Shown in pieces: positions 41,592 to 48,206 of a DNA stretch of 48,206 nucleotides. Under the pieces are notes generated by a model. That model was not told the origin of the DNA. It searched no databases and saw only the letters and a program-made list of their open reading frames with translations. Where the stretch lies: positions 1-48,206 of the forward strand of contig NZ_SLVM01000026.1 of the NCBI RefSeq assembly GCF_004339675.1, given 5' to 3'. Positions within the stretch are counted from its first letter, which is position 1. Every line of letters begins with the position of its first letter. Position numbers and translations under genes: made by a program. Source of the DNA: Rhodovulum steppense. Lineage in GTDB: Bacteria > Pseudomonadota > Alphaproteobacteria > Rhodobacterales > Rhodobacteraceae.

Positions 41592-43043
41592 TCAGCGCAG
41601 GTAGACCGCGCGAAGCTCTGCCAGCACGGCGCCGTCGTCACCGAGCAGGTCCAGCCGCTCCCCCTCTAGCCGGATCCGCCGGGTCGCCTTCAGAACCTCT
41701 GACAGCTGCCGTTCCAGCGCATCAAGCGGCGGCGGACAGGCCATCATCGTGCTCGCACCTGCAGCGAAGGTCAGGCGGTCGCCCGCCCTCTCGTATCGGC
41801 CGATCAACTGGTTGCAGCCCACCGTCGCGCGAAATCGCGCCTCCGGCGCATCGAGAAGAACGAGATGCGGCTCGCGCCGGCCGTCTACCGGCGGCAAATC
41901 CTCGCCCATCAGGCTGTCGATCCGCCAGTAGGTGTTCGCCAGTTCGGCGGTCGGCTCTGGCCGGGTGCAGGACTCGCCAGGAAACGCCCTGACGAAACGC
42001 AGGACCGTCAAGCGCGGGAATTGCGGGGCGAGGCCCGGGTGCGGCTGGGTGATGCGGGCCTCGAGACTGACGAGGAGCGGGGTCGCTTCGCTTTCGCGCT
42101 GCGCTTCTACCGCCGCGGCGAGATCGGCGAAGGCGCCCTCGGTTTCGACGGGATAGACGCGCCCCGTCAGACATTCGCGCAGCGCGGGACCCTCGGGGCC
42201 GATGAGCACCTCGCCCGAAAGGAACAGGGTGTCCAGATCGGTCGGCGAAAGCGTGCCATCGCTCGTCAGTTCGTAGGGCAGATCGGACGTGATGGGGTTC
42301 CCCGCCATGTCCATCTGGCGCAGCCGGCCGGGGCGACGGACCTCCCAGAAGAGGGGCATCTCCGACGCGCCGTAAAGGACGATGGCTCCGCGGGCCGGGT
42401 CGGCGTACCAGCGTCCGACCTCGTCCCGGCGCAGTGGTCCCTCGGGGCGGCCCAGCCACTCGCGGCGCATGTGGTAGACTTGGTCGGGCCAGAGATCGAG
42501 GTGATGGCGGATGCCCTCGCAATCGGCGCAAGGCAGAATGCCTGTGAAACTGGCGGGCAGGCTCAGACCATGTGCGCCGACCGGGGCCGGGCTCGCGCCC
42601 GAAGACCGGGCCACGGGCCGCAGCCGGACCTCGACCGGGCCTGTCGCGCCATCGGTCAGAACGCGCGTGATGGTGTCGGTGGTGAACATGAGCGCATCGC
42701 CCCGCCGGATCGTCGCGCGCAGGGAATAGATGGCCTGTGGGCGCAGGTCGGCGGGATCGTAGTCGATGGCGAAGTCGATCGGCGGCTGGCCCGGGTTCTC
42801 GATCACGGTGCGGCCGATCACGGTCGCCGGCGCGTCGGCGCGCGAGATGTCTTCGATCACGGCCTCGAAGGTCAGGCCGGTCGGCAGCGCCATCCGCGTG
42901 TCGATCATCGCCCGCCCGGTCAGGGTGTCGGCCATTGCGGGGCCTCCGATCATGATCGCGATGGCGCCAAACCACAGCGCGATGACGTGGCGAAATCGTG
43001 TGGGGAGGCCGCTCCCGGCCAGGATAGAGCAAGGCAAGGTCAT
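41592..43043 (-). CDS. Exported YbaY-NlpE-META fusion protein
   Basis: The 483-aa envelope protein joins three domains usually found apart. After a signal peptide (to AMA-DTL, about residue 38) comes a YbaY/YscW-like beta domain (about 40-145, ALPTGLTFEAVIEDISRAD). An NlpE-like domain follows (about 160-300, ILPCADCEGIRHHLDLW with its CxxC). A C-terminal META/HslJ domain comes last (about 385-480, NTYWRIDSLMGEDLPP, GCNQLIGRYE, MMACPPPLDALE). These domains are linked to envelope stress and novobiocin resistance in E. coli. There is no lipobox, so it is periplasmic. ATG 43043 is chosen. A palindromic operator lies 125 bp upstream. Confidence 0.85.
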   Translation of the reverse strand: MTLPCSILAGSGLPTRFRHVIALWFGAIAIMIGGPAMADTLTGRAMIDTRMALPTGLTFEAVIEDISRADAPATVIGRTVIENPGQPPIDFAIDYDPADLRPQAIYSLRATIRRGDALMFTTDTITRVLTDGATGPVEVRLRPVARSSGASPAPVGAHGLSLPASFTGILPCADCEGIRHHLDLWPDQVYHMRREWLGRPEGPLRRDEVGRWYADPARGAIVLYGASEMPLFWEVRRPGRLRQMDMAGNPITSDLPYELTSDGTLSPTDLDTLFLSGEVLIGPEGPALRECLTGRVYPVETEGAFADLAAAVEAQRESEATPLLVSLEARITQPHPGLAPQFPRLTVLRFVRAFPGESCTRPEPTAELANTYWRIDSLMGEDLPPVDGRREPHLVLLDAPEARFRATVGCNQLIGRYERAGDRLTFAAGASTMMACPPPLDALERQLSEVLKATRRIRLEGERLDLLGDDGAVLAELRAVYLR

Positions 43044-43167
43044 GTCTCCCTTTGCTGTCCTGCCGACGCCGTTAAGACGAGACTGGCGATCCCATATCCG
43101 CCCGACGCCAGGACACTTCCTTATGATGCGGCTTCTACAGCTGCACAGGTGCGGGCGGAAACGAAGA

Positions 43168-43184
43168 TGACCCATTTCGGGTCA
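43168..43184. promoter_or_regulatory. Palindromic operator in divergent promoter region
   Basis: TGACCCATTTCGGGTCA has 6-bp inverted arms (7 with the flanking A and T). It matches the reverse complement of 41521-41537 at 16 of 17 positions. It lies between the divergent fusion-protein gene (start 43043) and the Gly-rich lipoprotein gene (start 43252) and could control both. Confidence 0.6.
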
Positions 43185-43251
43185 TGCTGGAGAAATCCCG
43201 GAGACCTCCCCGGGTATCTTCCCGGAAAATTCTGATTCGGGGGAATCCTGC

Positions 43252-43650
43252 ATGAAGATCAAATCGGTTCTGGTCACGCTCGTTGCCGGCATCGCGCTTG
43301 CGGGCTGTGTCGAGACGGCCGAATTCGGCGGCTCAGGCGGCAGCTTCGGAGGATCAGGCGGCTTCGGCGGCTCGGGTGGATCGGGCGGCGGCTTCGGCGG
43401 CTCGGGCGGTTCCTCGGGTGCCGGGGAGCGGCTCGCGCGGCAGGTCTGCGAACAGGCAATCCGGGACGAAGGACAGCGGGTCGTGGACATCTACCGGACA
43501 AGTGCCGTGAACTATCCGTTCAGCGGCGCGGGCGTGGACCTCTATTTCAGCACCCGCCGCGATCCGATGACGGTCAGCCTGTCCTACACCCGGTGCAGGT
43601 TCATGTACGACACCGGCCGCGCGACGCTCAATCCGATGAAGCGGCCCTGA
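43252..43650 (+). CDS. Gly/Ser-rich lipoprotein
   Basis: The 132-aa protein has a lipoprotein signal (MKIKSVLVTLVAGIALAGC; lipobox LAGC, Cys19). The mature protein opens with a run of GGSGG and GGFGG units (about 26-57), a flexible tether. A small C-terminal domain follows with RLARQVCEQAIRDEGQRV, VDLYFSTRRDPMTVSLSYTRCRF and two cysteines. A GGGG-rich leader precedes the ATG at 43252. It probably sits in the outer membrane. It is first in a co-oriented set of three exported-protein genes, 68 bp after the palindromic operator. Confidence 0.8.
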   Translation: MKIKSVLVTLVAGIALAGCVETAEFGGSGGSFGGSGGFGGSGGSGGGFGGSGGSSGAGERLARQVCEQAIRDEGQRVVDIYRTSAVNYPFSGAGVDLYFSTRRDPMTVSLSYTRCRFMYDTGRATLNPMKRP

Positions 43651-43769
43651 CCGGGACCAATACGAACATCGTGCCGGGACGGGCGCACGACCTCGACCCG
43701 GCCGCAGGACATCACGTCGCAACCGCGACGCCGGGCATCGCACCCCGACCAAGTGAAGGAGATCACAGG

Positions 43770-44072
43770 ATGACTGGACGAACCCTGACCGCTGGCGTTC
43801 TGGCCGCCACGCTGGCGCTTGGATCGCTCGCGCCGCATCAAGCGGCGGCGGATTCGACCAACAAGGACCTCGAAAAGGCGCTGGCCGCGCTGGTGGCGAT
43901 CGGCATCGTTGCCGCCGCCGCAAAGCACAACAAGGACGACGACGGCTGGGACGAGGACCGCTATGGCGAACCCTTCTCGCCAAGCCCGAACGTGGTCTGC
44001 CTGCCCATCCCCAGGCGCTGCTACAAGAACGGGCATCTGTCCATGAAATGGACCGAGCGCATCTTCGGGTGA
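43770..44072 (+). CDS. Small exported hypothetical protein
   Basis: The 100-aa product has a signal peptide (MTGRTLTAGVLAATLALGSL, cleavage likely at AAA-DST, about 28). A short helix with ALAALVAIGIVAAAAKH, an acidic KDDDGWDEDRYGEPF and a C-terminal CLPIPRRCYKNG with two cysteines that may form a disulfide follow. A strong GAAGGAG ribosome site precedes the ATG at 43770. It lies between the Gly-rich lipoprotein and another exported protein gene. Family unknown. Confidence 0.7.
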   Translation: MTGRTLTAGVLAATLALGSLAPHQAAADSTNKDLEKALAALVAIGIVAAAAKHNKDDDGWDEDRYGEPFSPSPNVVCLPIPRRCYKNGHLSMKWTERIFG

Positions 44073-44121
44073 GGATGGCCCCGCCGACCCGCCTCAGGAC
44101 CCAACGACGCAGGAGACCGAC

Positions 44122-44607
44122 ATGAAGACCGCATTCCGCATTTCCGCCCTGGCCTGCGCGATGGCCTTGGCCGCACCCGCCTTTGCCGAGGAAAACACGC
44201 CCGTCGATCCCGCGCAGATCGACCCCGTCACGCGCATGAACAACGCCGTCTTCGAACTGGCGATCGAGCGCGTCGAGAAACTGCTGAAGCCCGGAGACAT
44301 CCTGCGCCTGATGCTGGTGGCCCAGCAAAAGGGCCTGGCGATCAACTGCGCGGGCTACGAGGTGGACGACAAGCGGTTCGGGGCGGTCATGCAGGACATC
44401 GTCAAGGACATCACGGCGCTCACCGAACAGGGACAGGAAAATCTGGCCTTCGACATCGTGATCGGGTCCTACCAGATGGCGCTGGGCGGTCAAATGGCCG
44501 TGGCGGCCTACGACCCCGCAGCCTATTGCGCGCATGGCGAGGAACTCCGCACCGAGCTGGCCGAGGACACCGAGGGGCGTGTCTGGGTGCTTGCCCCGGC
44601 GCAGTGA
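44122..44607 (+). CDS. Periplasmic hypothetical protein
   Basis: The 161-aa protein has a standard signal peptide (MKTAFRISALACAMALAAPA, cleaved after FA at about 22). The mature part is helical (NNAVFELAIERVEKLLKPGD, RLMLVAQQKGLAINCAGYEVD), with two cysteines far apart (about Cys80 and Cys137) that may bond. No family is recognised. It ends the run of three exported proteins and is followed by a strong hairpin at 44625-44660. Joint transcription with 43770-44072 is likely given the 49-bp gap. Confidence 0.75.
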   Translation: MKTAFRISALACAMALAAPAFAEENTPVDPAQIDPVTRMNNAVFELAIERVEKLLKPGDILRLMLVAQQKGLAINCAGYEVDDKRFGAVMQDIVKDITALTEQGQENLAFDIVIGSYQMALGGQMAVAAYDPAAYCAHGEELRTELAEDTEGRVWVLAPAQ

Positions 44608-44624
44608 CCTGCGCCACCAGCGGC

Positions 44625-44660
44625 GGCGCGGCGGGCCCCTTCCCTCGGGCCCGCCGCGCC
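44625..44660. terminator. Strong 14-bp stem terminator between convergent genes
   Basis: GGCGCGGCGGGCCC (44625-44638) pairs perfectly with GGGCCCGCCGCGCC (44647-44660) around an 8-base loop. It separates the exported-protein gene from the convergent transporter gene. There is no T-run on either strand, but stability alone would favour termination. Confidence 0.65.
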
Positions 44661-44682
44661 GGCACAGGCGTCCCTCCGTCGT

Positions 44683-46062
44683 TCAGAAGACCACCGCTGC
44701 AAGAAGCCGACACAGCCCGACGGCCAGCAGCAACCCGATCACGTCCAGCAGCGCGCCAGCCCGCAACATCGCCTGTCGCGTCACCGCCGGGTTTTCCATC
44801 ACGATCGCGTTCGGCGGGGTCGCCACCGGCAGCATGAAGCCGACCGAGGCCGCCAGCGCGATCGGCAGAAGAAAGCTCACAGGCTCGGCCCCGACCGCCA
44901 GCGCAGCCGCCCCCGCCACCGGCAGGAACACCGCGGCCATGGCCGTGTTGCTGGCCAACTCGCCGACATAGACGATGGCCGCTGCCATGGCCAGGATCAG
45001 AAGCCAGAGCGGCAAACCCCCGGCCAGCACCATGTGCGATCCGATCCAGCCGGCAAGCCCCGACCGGTCGATCAGCCCGGCAAGCGCCAGCCCGCCGCCG
45101 AACAGCACCAGAATGTCCCATCGCAGGCCCTTGATCGCTGAAAAATCCAGAAGCCGCCCGTTCGCGCCCGATGGCAGCAGGAACAGCGCCGCGCCGCCCG
45201 CCATGGCGATCATGGCGTCGTTGACCTCCAGCCAGGGCAGCAGGCGCCCGGCGAAGGGCCGCGCGATCCAGGCGGTCGCGGTCAACCCTGCCACGACGGC
45301 GACGCGCCGTTCCGCGGCCGTCCACGCGCCTGGGCGCTCGACCCCCGCGTCGGCCGCCCGCACATTCCCCACGCCCGGACTCAGACGCACCAGCACCAGC
45401 CATGCCGCCCCAAGCAGCAGCCCCGCCACCGGCAGGCCCACCGCGGCCCATTGCGCGAAGCCAATCTCGCGCCCGTAGGTCTGGCTGACATACGCGGCGA
45501 AGAGCGCGTTCGGTGGCGTGCCGATCAGAGATCCCATGCCACCGATGGTGGCCGCATAGGCCACGCCCAGCATCAGCGCGGTGGAGAAACGGTCGCCCTT
45601 GGGCCGCGCAAGCGTCAGCGAGGCGGCGATGGGCAGCATTACCATCGCCGCGGCGGTGTTGCTGATCCACAGACTCAGGAACGCCGTGGCCAGCATCACG
45701 CCGCCGATCAGGCGCGTGGGCGCATCGCCCGCGATCCCGAGGATCCAGAGCGCGATGCGCCGGTGCAGGCCCCAGCGCTCGATCGCGCGCCCGATCAGGA
45801 ACCCGCCAAGGAAAAGGAACAGGAGCGGGTGGACGTAAGAGCGGGCTACGGCATCGAACGGCCCGAGATCGAAGGCCGGTGCGAGAACGAGCGGCGCCAC
45901 CGCCGTCACCGCCAGCGGCAGCGCGCCCGTCATCCACCACACCGCCATCATGAAGGCGATCCCGGCGGTGTTCCACGCCTCGGCAGTCAACCCGCCGGGC
46001 GGCGGAAGCAGCGCCGCTGCGCATGGGCCGATCGGCCCTATCAGGAGAGGTAGGGAGCGCAT
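44683..46062 (-). CDS. DASS/SLC13-type sodium:anion symporter
   Basis: The 459-aa inner-membrane protein has 11-12 hydrophobic helices and the paired Ser-Asn-Thr motifs of the divalent anion:sodium symporters: WISNTAAAMVMLP (about 135) and ELASNTAMAAVFLP (about 370). Other conserved parts are GGFLIGRAIERWGLHRRIAL, GGMGSLIGTPPNALFAAY and PVATPPNAIVM. Likely substrates are C4-dicarboxylates or sulfate; the sequence does not decide. It is divergent from the winged-helix regulator at 46197, which may control it through the operator at 46166-46179. Confidence 0.92.
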   Translation of the reverse strand: MRSLPLLIGPIGPCAAALLPPPGGLTAEAWNTAGIAFMMAVWWMTGALPLAVTAVAPLVLAPAFDLGPFDAVARSYVHPLLFLFLGGFLIGRAIERWGLHRRIALWILGIAGDAPTRLIGGVMLATAFLSLWISNTAAAMVMLPIAASLTLARPKGDRFSTALMLGVAYAATIGGMGSLIGTPPNALFAAYVSQTYGREIGFAQWAAVGLPVAGLLLGAAWLVLVRLSPGVGNVRAADAGVERPGAWTAAERRVAVVAGLTATAWIARPFAGRLLPWLEVNDAMIAMAGGAALFLLPSGANGRLLDFSAIKGLRWDILVLFGGGLALAGLIDRSGLAGWIGSHMVLAGGLPLWLLILAMAAAIVYVGELASNTAMAAVFLPVAGAAALAVGAEPVSFLLPIALAASVGFMLPVATPPNAIVMENPAVTRQAMLRAGALLDVIGLLLAVGLCRLLAAVVF

Positions 46063-46165
46063 CTCGCGACATCTCGTGGATCAGGCCCAGCCCTCACCGT
46101 GCGCGCGGCAAGCCCGTCCAGCATGCTGAAAATCCCTGTGCTTCCAATCACTCCGGATCATGATA

Positions 46166-46179
46166 TGTCAAGAATGACA
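46166..46179. promoter_or_regulatory. Inverted repeat between transporter and regulator genes
   Basis: TGTCA-AGAA-TGACA lies 18 bp before the regulator's ATG (46197) and about 100 bp before the divergent transporter gene. Its size and place suit an autoregulatory operator for the winged-helix protein. Confidence 0.45.
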
Positions 46180-46196
46180 ACATGGGAGCAACATTG

Positions 46197-46778
46197 ATGC
46201 GCGACTTTGGCGAGAAGGGCAGTAAGCGATTGATGCTGGACCCGGAAGGCTACGCCGCGCGGGAACGCCTTGTCGCCTACGAAATCGGCAACACGCTTCT
46301 GATGCTAAACCTTGAACTGCAAAGGACGTTCGGGCTGCGCGCCGAAGAGTTCCAGGTTTTCATGCTGATCGTCATGTCTACCGTCCAGCGCTTCGCGCGC
46401 GACCGTAACCCAAACGAAAGCTGGCTTGGTCGTACGCCCCTTCCGCCAGAGGCGGCCGGTTCAATCTCCCGACGAAGGATCTCGGAGACGCTCGACATTC
46501 CCCTCGAAACCGTGCGCCGCACGGTCGCCGGTTTGCTCGCGCGCGGCATGATCGTGGAAAGAAGCCGCGGCTGCCTGTTGACGTCAGGCGGCACGCTCGC
46601 CCGACTCGGCCAAGACGAACTTCCCGAGCGCATGGCGCACCGTTTCCTGACCGTAAGCAACACCATGCTGAGGCTAGGCGCAGCGCACCTCGCCGATTCC
46701 GAACGAACGGCTGCTTCCAAACGCGAACACGCCGGTTCCGACAGGGCATCCGATGTCGAAAGGCAGGTCTCCCGTTAG
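46197..46778 (+). CDS. Winged-helix transcriptional regulator
   Basis: The 193-aa protein has an N-terminal helical region (VAYEIGNTLLMLNLELQRTF) followed by a winged helix at about 80-130 with a clear recognition pair (ISRRRISETLDIPLETVRRTVAGLLARGMIVER). A Ser/Arg-rich tail (SKREHAGSDRASDVERQ) ends it. I cannot place it in a named family; the DNA-binding part is MarR/GntR-like in spacing. ATG 46197 is chosen over 46182 because GGGAG lies before it. The region just after it is foreign, so it may be the last core gene before the ICE remnant, or part of it. Confidence 0.75.
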   Translation: MRDFGEKGSKRLMLDPEGYAARERLVAYEIGNTLLMLNLELQRTFGLRAEEFQVFMLIVMSTVQRFARDRNPNESWLGRTPLPPEAAGSISRRRISETLDIPLETVRRTVAGLLARGMIVERSRGCLLTSGGTLARLGQDELPERMAHRFLTVSNTMLRLGAAHLADSERTAASKREHAGSDRASDVERQVSR

Positions 46779-46937
46779 CTCCATGCCGTTTCGTGTTCTC
46801 CGACCAGGTTTGACATGGAGAACGTTCGCTCCCGGTCCCGACCCATCCAGAACTTGCAAGGGCGTCGATGCCTTTCCTGAGGCCATGGAGGATCGGAGCG
46901 AAAGAGCCGCATCTGGAAACGGATAGGTGGGTCAGAT

Positions 46938-47345
46938 GTGCGATACATGTGCATCCGTTTGAAAAACCAACAGTTTCGGTGCAGCTTTGATCTCTGGACC
47001 CGTCTGATCTTCCTCGATGTGCGATCTCTTGTCCTCGAACGCCAGCCGGGGGCGGATACGGCGGGCTATGCCGGTCTCGAGGACCGCGTCGACAATCACT
47101 TGGGCAGCATCCTGCGCGCAGCAGGGCTTTCGACCCTGCTCGCCGTCGGCGCGGAGCTTTCTCTCGACGAGAAGGATCGCCTCGCAACTGCCCTCCGCGA
47201 CGGGGCCCTCGACACGATCAACGAGGCCGGGCAGCGCATCGTTCAACGCCAGCTCGAAGTCCTGCCAACGCTCACCATCCGCCCGGGCTTCCCCGTCCGC
47301 GTGATCGTCACGCGCGACCTCGTCTTCGCGCCACTCGGAGGCTGA
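46938..47345 (+). pseudogene. trbI: C-terminal fragment of conjugal transfer protein TrbI/VirB10
   Basis: From about 46992 the frame matches the C-terminus of TrbI, the VirB10-like component of P-type conjugation pores: LWTRLIFLDVRSLVLERQPG, ADTAGYAGLEDRVDNH, STLLAVGAEL, INEAGQRIVQRQLEVLPTLT and IRPGFPVRVIVTRDLVFAP. The full protein is about 400 aa, so the N-terminal two thirds (membrane anchor, Pro-rich linker, most of the barrel) are gone. Sequence before 46992 is not TrbI-like. The downstream DUF2274 gene keeps its normal order after trbI. This is a relic of an integrative conjugative element. Confidence 0.8.
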
Positions 47346-47346
47346 C

Positions 47347-47604
47347 ATGACCAAGCTGAAACTCGGACCGATCCCGGACGACAAGCCTGTGAAACTGACC
47401 GTGGACGTGCCCGCAGAGCTCCATCGTGACCTGATCGCCTATGGGGAACTCCTCGGCCGGGAATCAGGGCGTGGGCCAATCGAACCGAAGAAGCTGGTGG
47501 GTCCCATGCTCGAGCGGTTCATCGCAACGGATCGCGGCTTCGCCAAGGCGCGGCGTGGGCCGCGCGGGGCGGCAAAGGCGCCATCTGGGCGCGGGGAGGC
47601 CTGA
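47347..47604 (+). CDS. DUF2274 protein (trb-type ICE accessory)
   Basis: The 85-aa protein has the DUF2274 pattern: KLKLGPIPDDKPVKLTVDVP, then AELHRDLIAYGELLGRESG, and PIEPKKLVGPMLERFIATDR, with a basic tail. Genes of this family regularly follow trbI in proteobacterial conjugative elements, as here, where its ATG begins two bases after the trbI stop. Its role is unknown. With trbI truncated it is probably non-functional debris, although its own frame is intact. Confidence 0.85.
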   Translation: MTKLKLGPIPDDKPVKLTVDVPAELHRDLIAYGELLGRESGRGPIEPKKLVGPMLERFIATDRGFAKARRGPRGAAKAPSGRGEA

Positions 47605-47667
47605 TTGGCGCCGCGGCTCTTATCGAATACGGTAATAGCGGGTTGGCTTCGGCTAAAATCGGCACCG

Positions 47668-47731
47668 TTTTACCGATAAAGATAAGTCGATTTGAAATCC
47701 TGGACCCCCAGTCGCCAATTTTACCGAAAAA
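47668..47731. promoter_or_regulatory. Repeated TTTTACCG motifs upstream of the hipBA-like remnant
   Basis: TTTTACCGATAAA (47668-47680) and TTTTACCGAAAAA (47719-47731) match at 12 of 13 positions, 51 bp apart, and an inverted ACGGTAATA is at 47629-47637. The stretch is AT-rich against its surroundings. The motifs lie before the small antitoxin-like frame and could be its operator set. Confidence 0.45.
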
Positions 47732-47747
47732 GGCAATCTGTATCGCG

Positions 47748-47906
47748 ATGGCCATGGAAATCGAACCAAACCTGCTCGCCCATGTCGGGCGACGCCTCCG
47801 GGCGCTGCGCGTACCGGTCGCGGCCCTGCTCGAAGATCAAACTGACGACGCCAGCACCGGTGGCAATGCCCCCGCTGAAGGCTATGGTCTCGGAGACTAC
47901 CTGTGA
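47748..47906 (+). pseudogene. Remnant of a HipB-like antitoxin
   Basis: The 52-residue frame starts MAMEIEPNLLAHVGRRLRAL, like the first helix of an XRE-type HTH antitoxin, but the helix-turn-helix itself is absent and the sequence passes straight to ALLEDQTDDASTGGNAPAEG and a stop. An internal deletion is likely. Its end overlaps the GTG start of the HipA-like frame, the normal hipBA coupling. The call depends on that neighbour. Confidence 0.4.
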
Positions 47907-48120
47907 CGCGATCCGTGCCGATCTGGTTCGATGCGCTGCATGTCGCGGATGTCGAGATCGCCGCGGATGGCGCGCTTTCAATGCGCTACGCGGACCGCTT
48001 GCGACAGACCGCAGCGGTGTTCCCCTGTCGGTCACGATGCCCCTGCGGGTATGGCCCAGGACGTTCTGCGCCAGCAGCCCGCGAGCGGCGCGGTCTTTGC
48101 GTTCCGGGTGCCTAGGCTCC
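47903..48120 (+). pseudogene. hipA: Frameshifted N-terminus of a HipA-like toxin kinase
   Basis: The frame from GTG 47903 (SVPIWFDALHVADVEIAADG, then ALSMRYADRLRQTAAVFP) looks like the N-terminal domain of HipA-type Ser/Thr kinases. After VFP the usual continuation SLSLPL is found in the next frame (LSVTMPLRV), so there is a shift within the CCCC run near 48021-48024. Sequence degenerates soon after, and an IS5-type element begins within 100 bp. The kinase core is missing from the window. No toxin activity is expected. Confidence 0.5.
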
Positions 48121-48143
48121 AGACCCATTGATTTCAGGTCTTT

Positions 48144-48206
48144 GGCGTGATTCAGGCTCCGCGAGGAGACCTGATCTATGAGCAATCTTTACTGGCTGAC
48201 CGAGGC
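48144..48206 (+). mobile_element. Start of an IS5-family insertion sequence (runs off window)
   Basis: An ATG at 48178 opens a frame reading MSNLYWLTEA, the characteristic beginning of IS5-family (IS427-group) transposases, behind a GAGGAG ribosome site. The sequence GGCGTGATTCAGGCTCC at 48144-48160 looks like the left terminal repeat, although the exact end could lie further left near 48110. Only ten residues are inside the window, so the rest is unseen. It interrupts the hipA-like remnant. Confidence 0.65.
48178..48206 (+). CDS. IS5-family transposase, N-terminus only
   Basis: The partial frame encodes MSNLYWLTEA and then leaves the window. The start motif LYWLTEA (or LFWLTDEQ) is common to transposases of this group, and the GGAGAC eight bases upstream serves as ribosome site. 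Whether the gene is intact cannot be seen. Confidence 0.65.

Overview
The window is high-GC DNA from an alphaproteobacterium, most likely a member of the Rhodobacteraceae. The evidence is the CtrA-pathway phosphotransferase ChpT, ornithine-lipid genes olsB-olsA, two proteins with VPLPA-type C-terminal sorting signals, a stand-alone corrinoid protein with a DUF1638 neighbour, and Rhodobacter-like protein sequences throughout. No species can be named from sequence alone.

Positions 1-12955 are a tRNA-Asn integration hot spot. At the far left is the N-terminal stub of an old tyrosine integrase (73-423), cut by what looks like the end of an IS21-type element. To its right lies a complete 12.3-kb integrated element (582-12928) bounded by a 48-bp direct repeat of the 3' half of tRNA-Asn. 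It carries an integrase, an AlpA-like regulator, small unknown genes, a P4-type primase-helicase followed by an iteron-bearing inverted repeat that looks like a replication origin, and an EcoRII-type restriction-modification-repair set (Dcm-like methylase, Vsr, EcoRII-like nuclease). A lower-GC, oppositely oriented pair ends it: a ClpP-fold SDH-type serine protease and a 70-aa protein. No structural or conjugation genes are seen, so it resembles a P4-like satellite or mobilisable island whose cargo is defence.

Positions 12956-36030 are chromosomal core: an MBL hydrolase, an EnvZ-like kinase, a secreted alkaline phosphatase, a CAT-anticodon tRNA, purM-purN, rnd, a repeat protein, sufE, a B12-module (corrinoid protein, small membrane protein, DUF1638), a GDSL esterase, chpT with a divergent DUF3553 gene and a CtrA box, olsB-olsA, a ThiE-like gene, trmJ, a divergent ctaA homologue lacking two key residues, an M32 carboxypeptidase, small membrane proteins, an enoyl-CoA hydratase, a hotdog thioesterase and speD-speE.

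Positions 36031-40699 are a second defence locus: the decayed C-terminus of a DNA methyltransferase, then a 1137-aa Upf1-like helicase fused to a phospholipase-D nuclease domain, matching the Mokosh type II architecture. Positions 40700-46778 hold envelope functions (aquaporin, a YbaY-NlpE-META fusion, small exported proteins, a DASS transporter and a regulator). Two near-identical 17-bp palindromes suggest that part of this block is co-regulated.

Positions 46779-48206 are debris of an integrative conjugative element: a trbI C-terminal fragment, its usual DUF2274 partner, a damaged hipBA-like module, and the start of an IS5-type transposase at the window edge.
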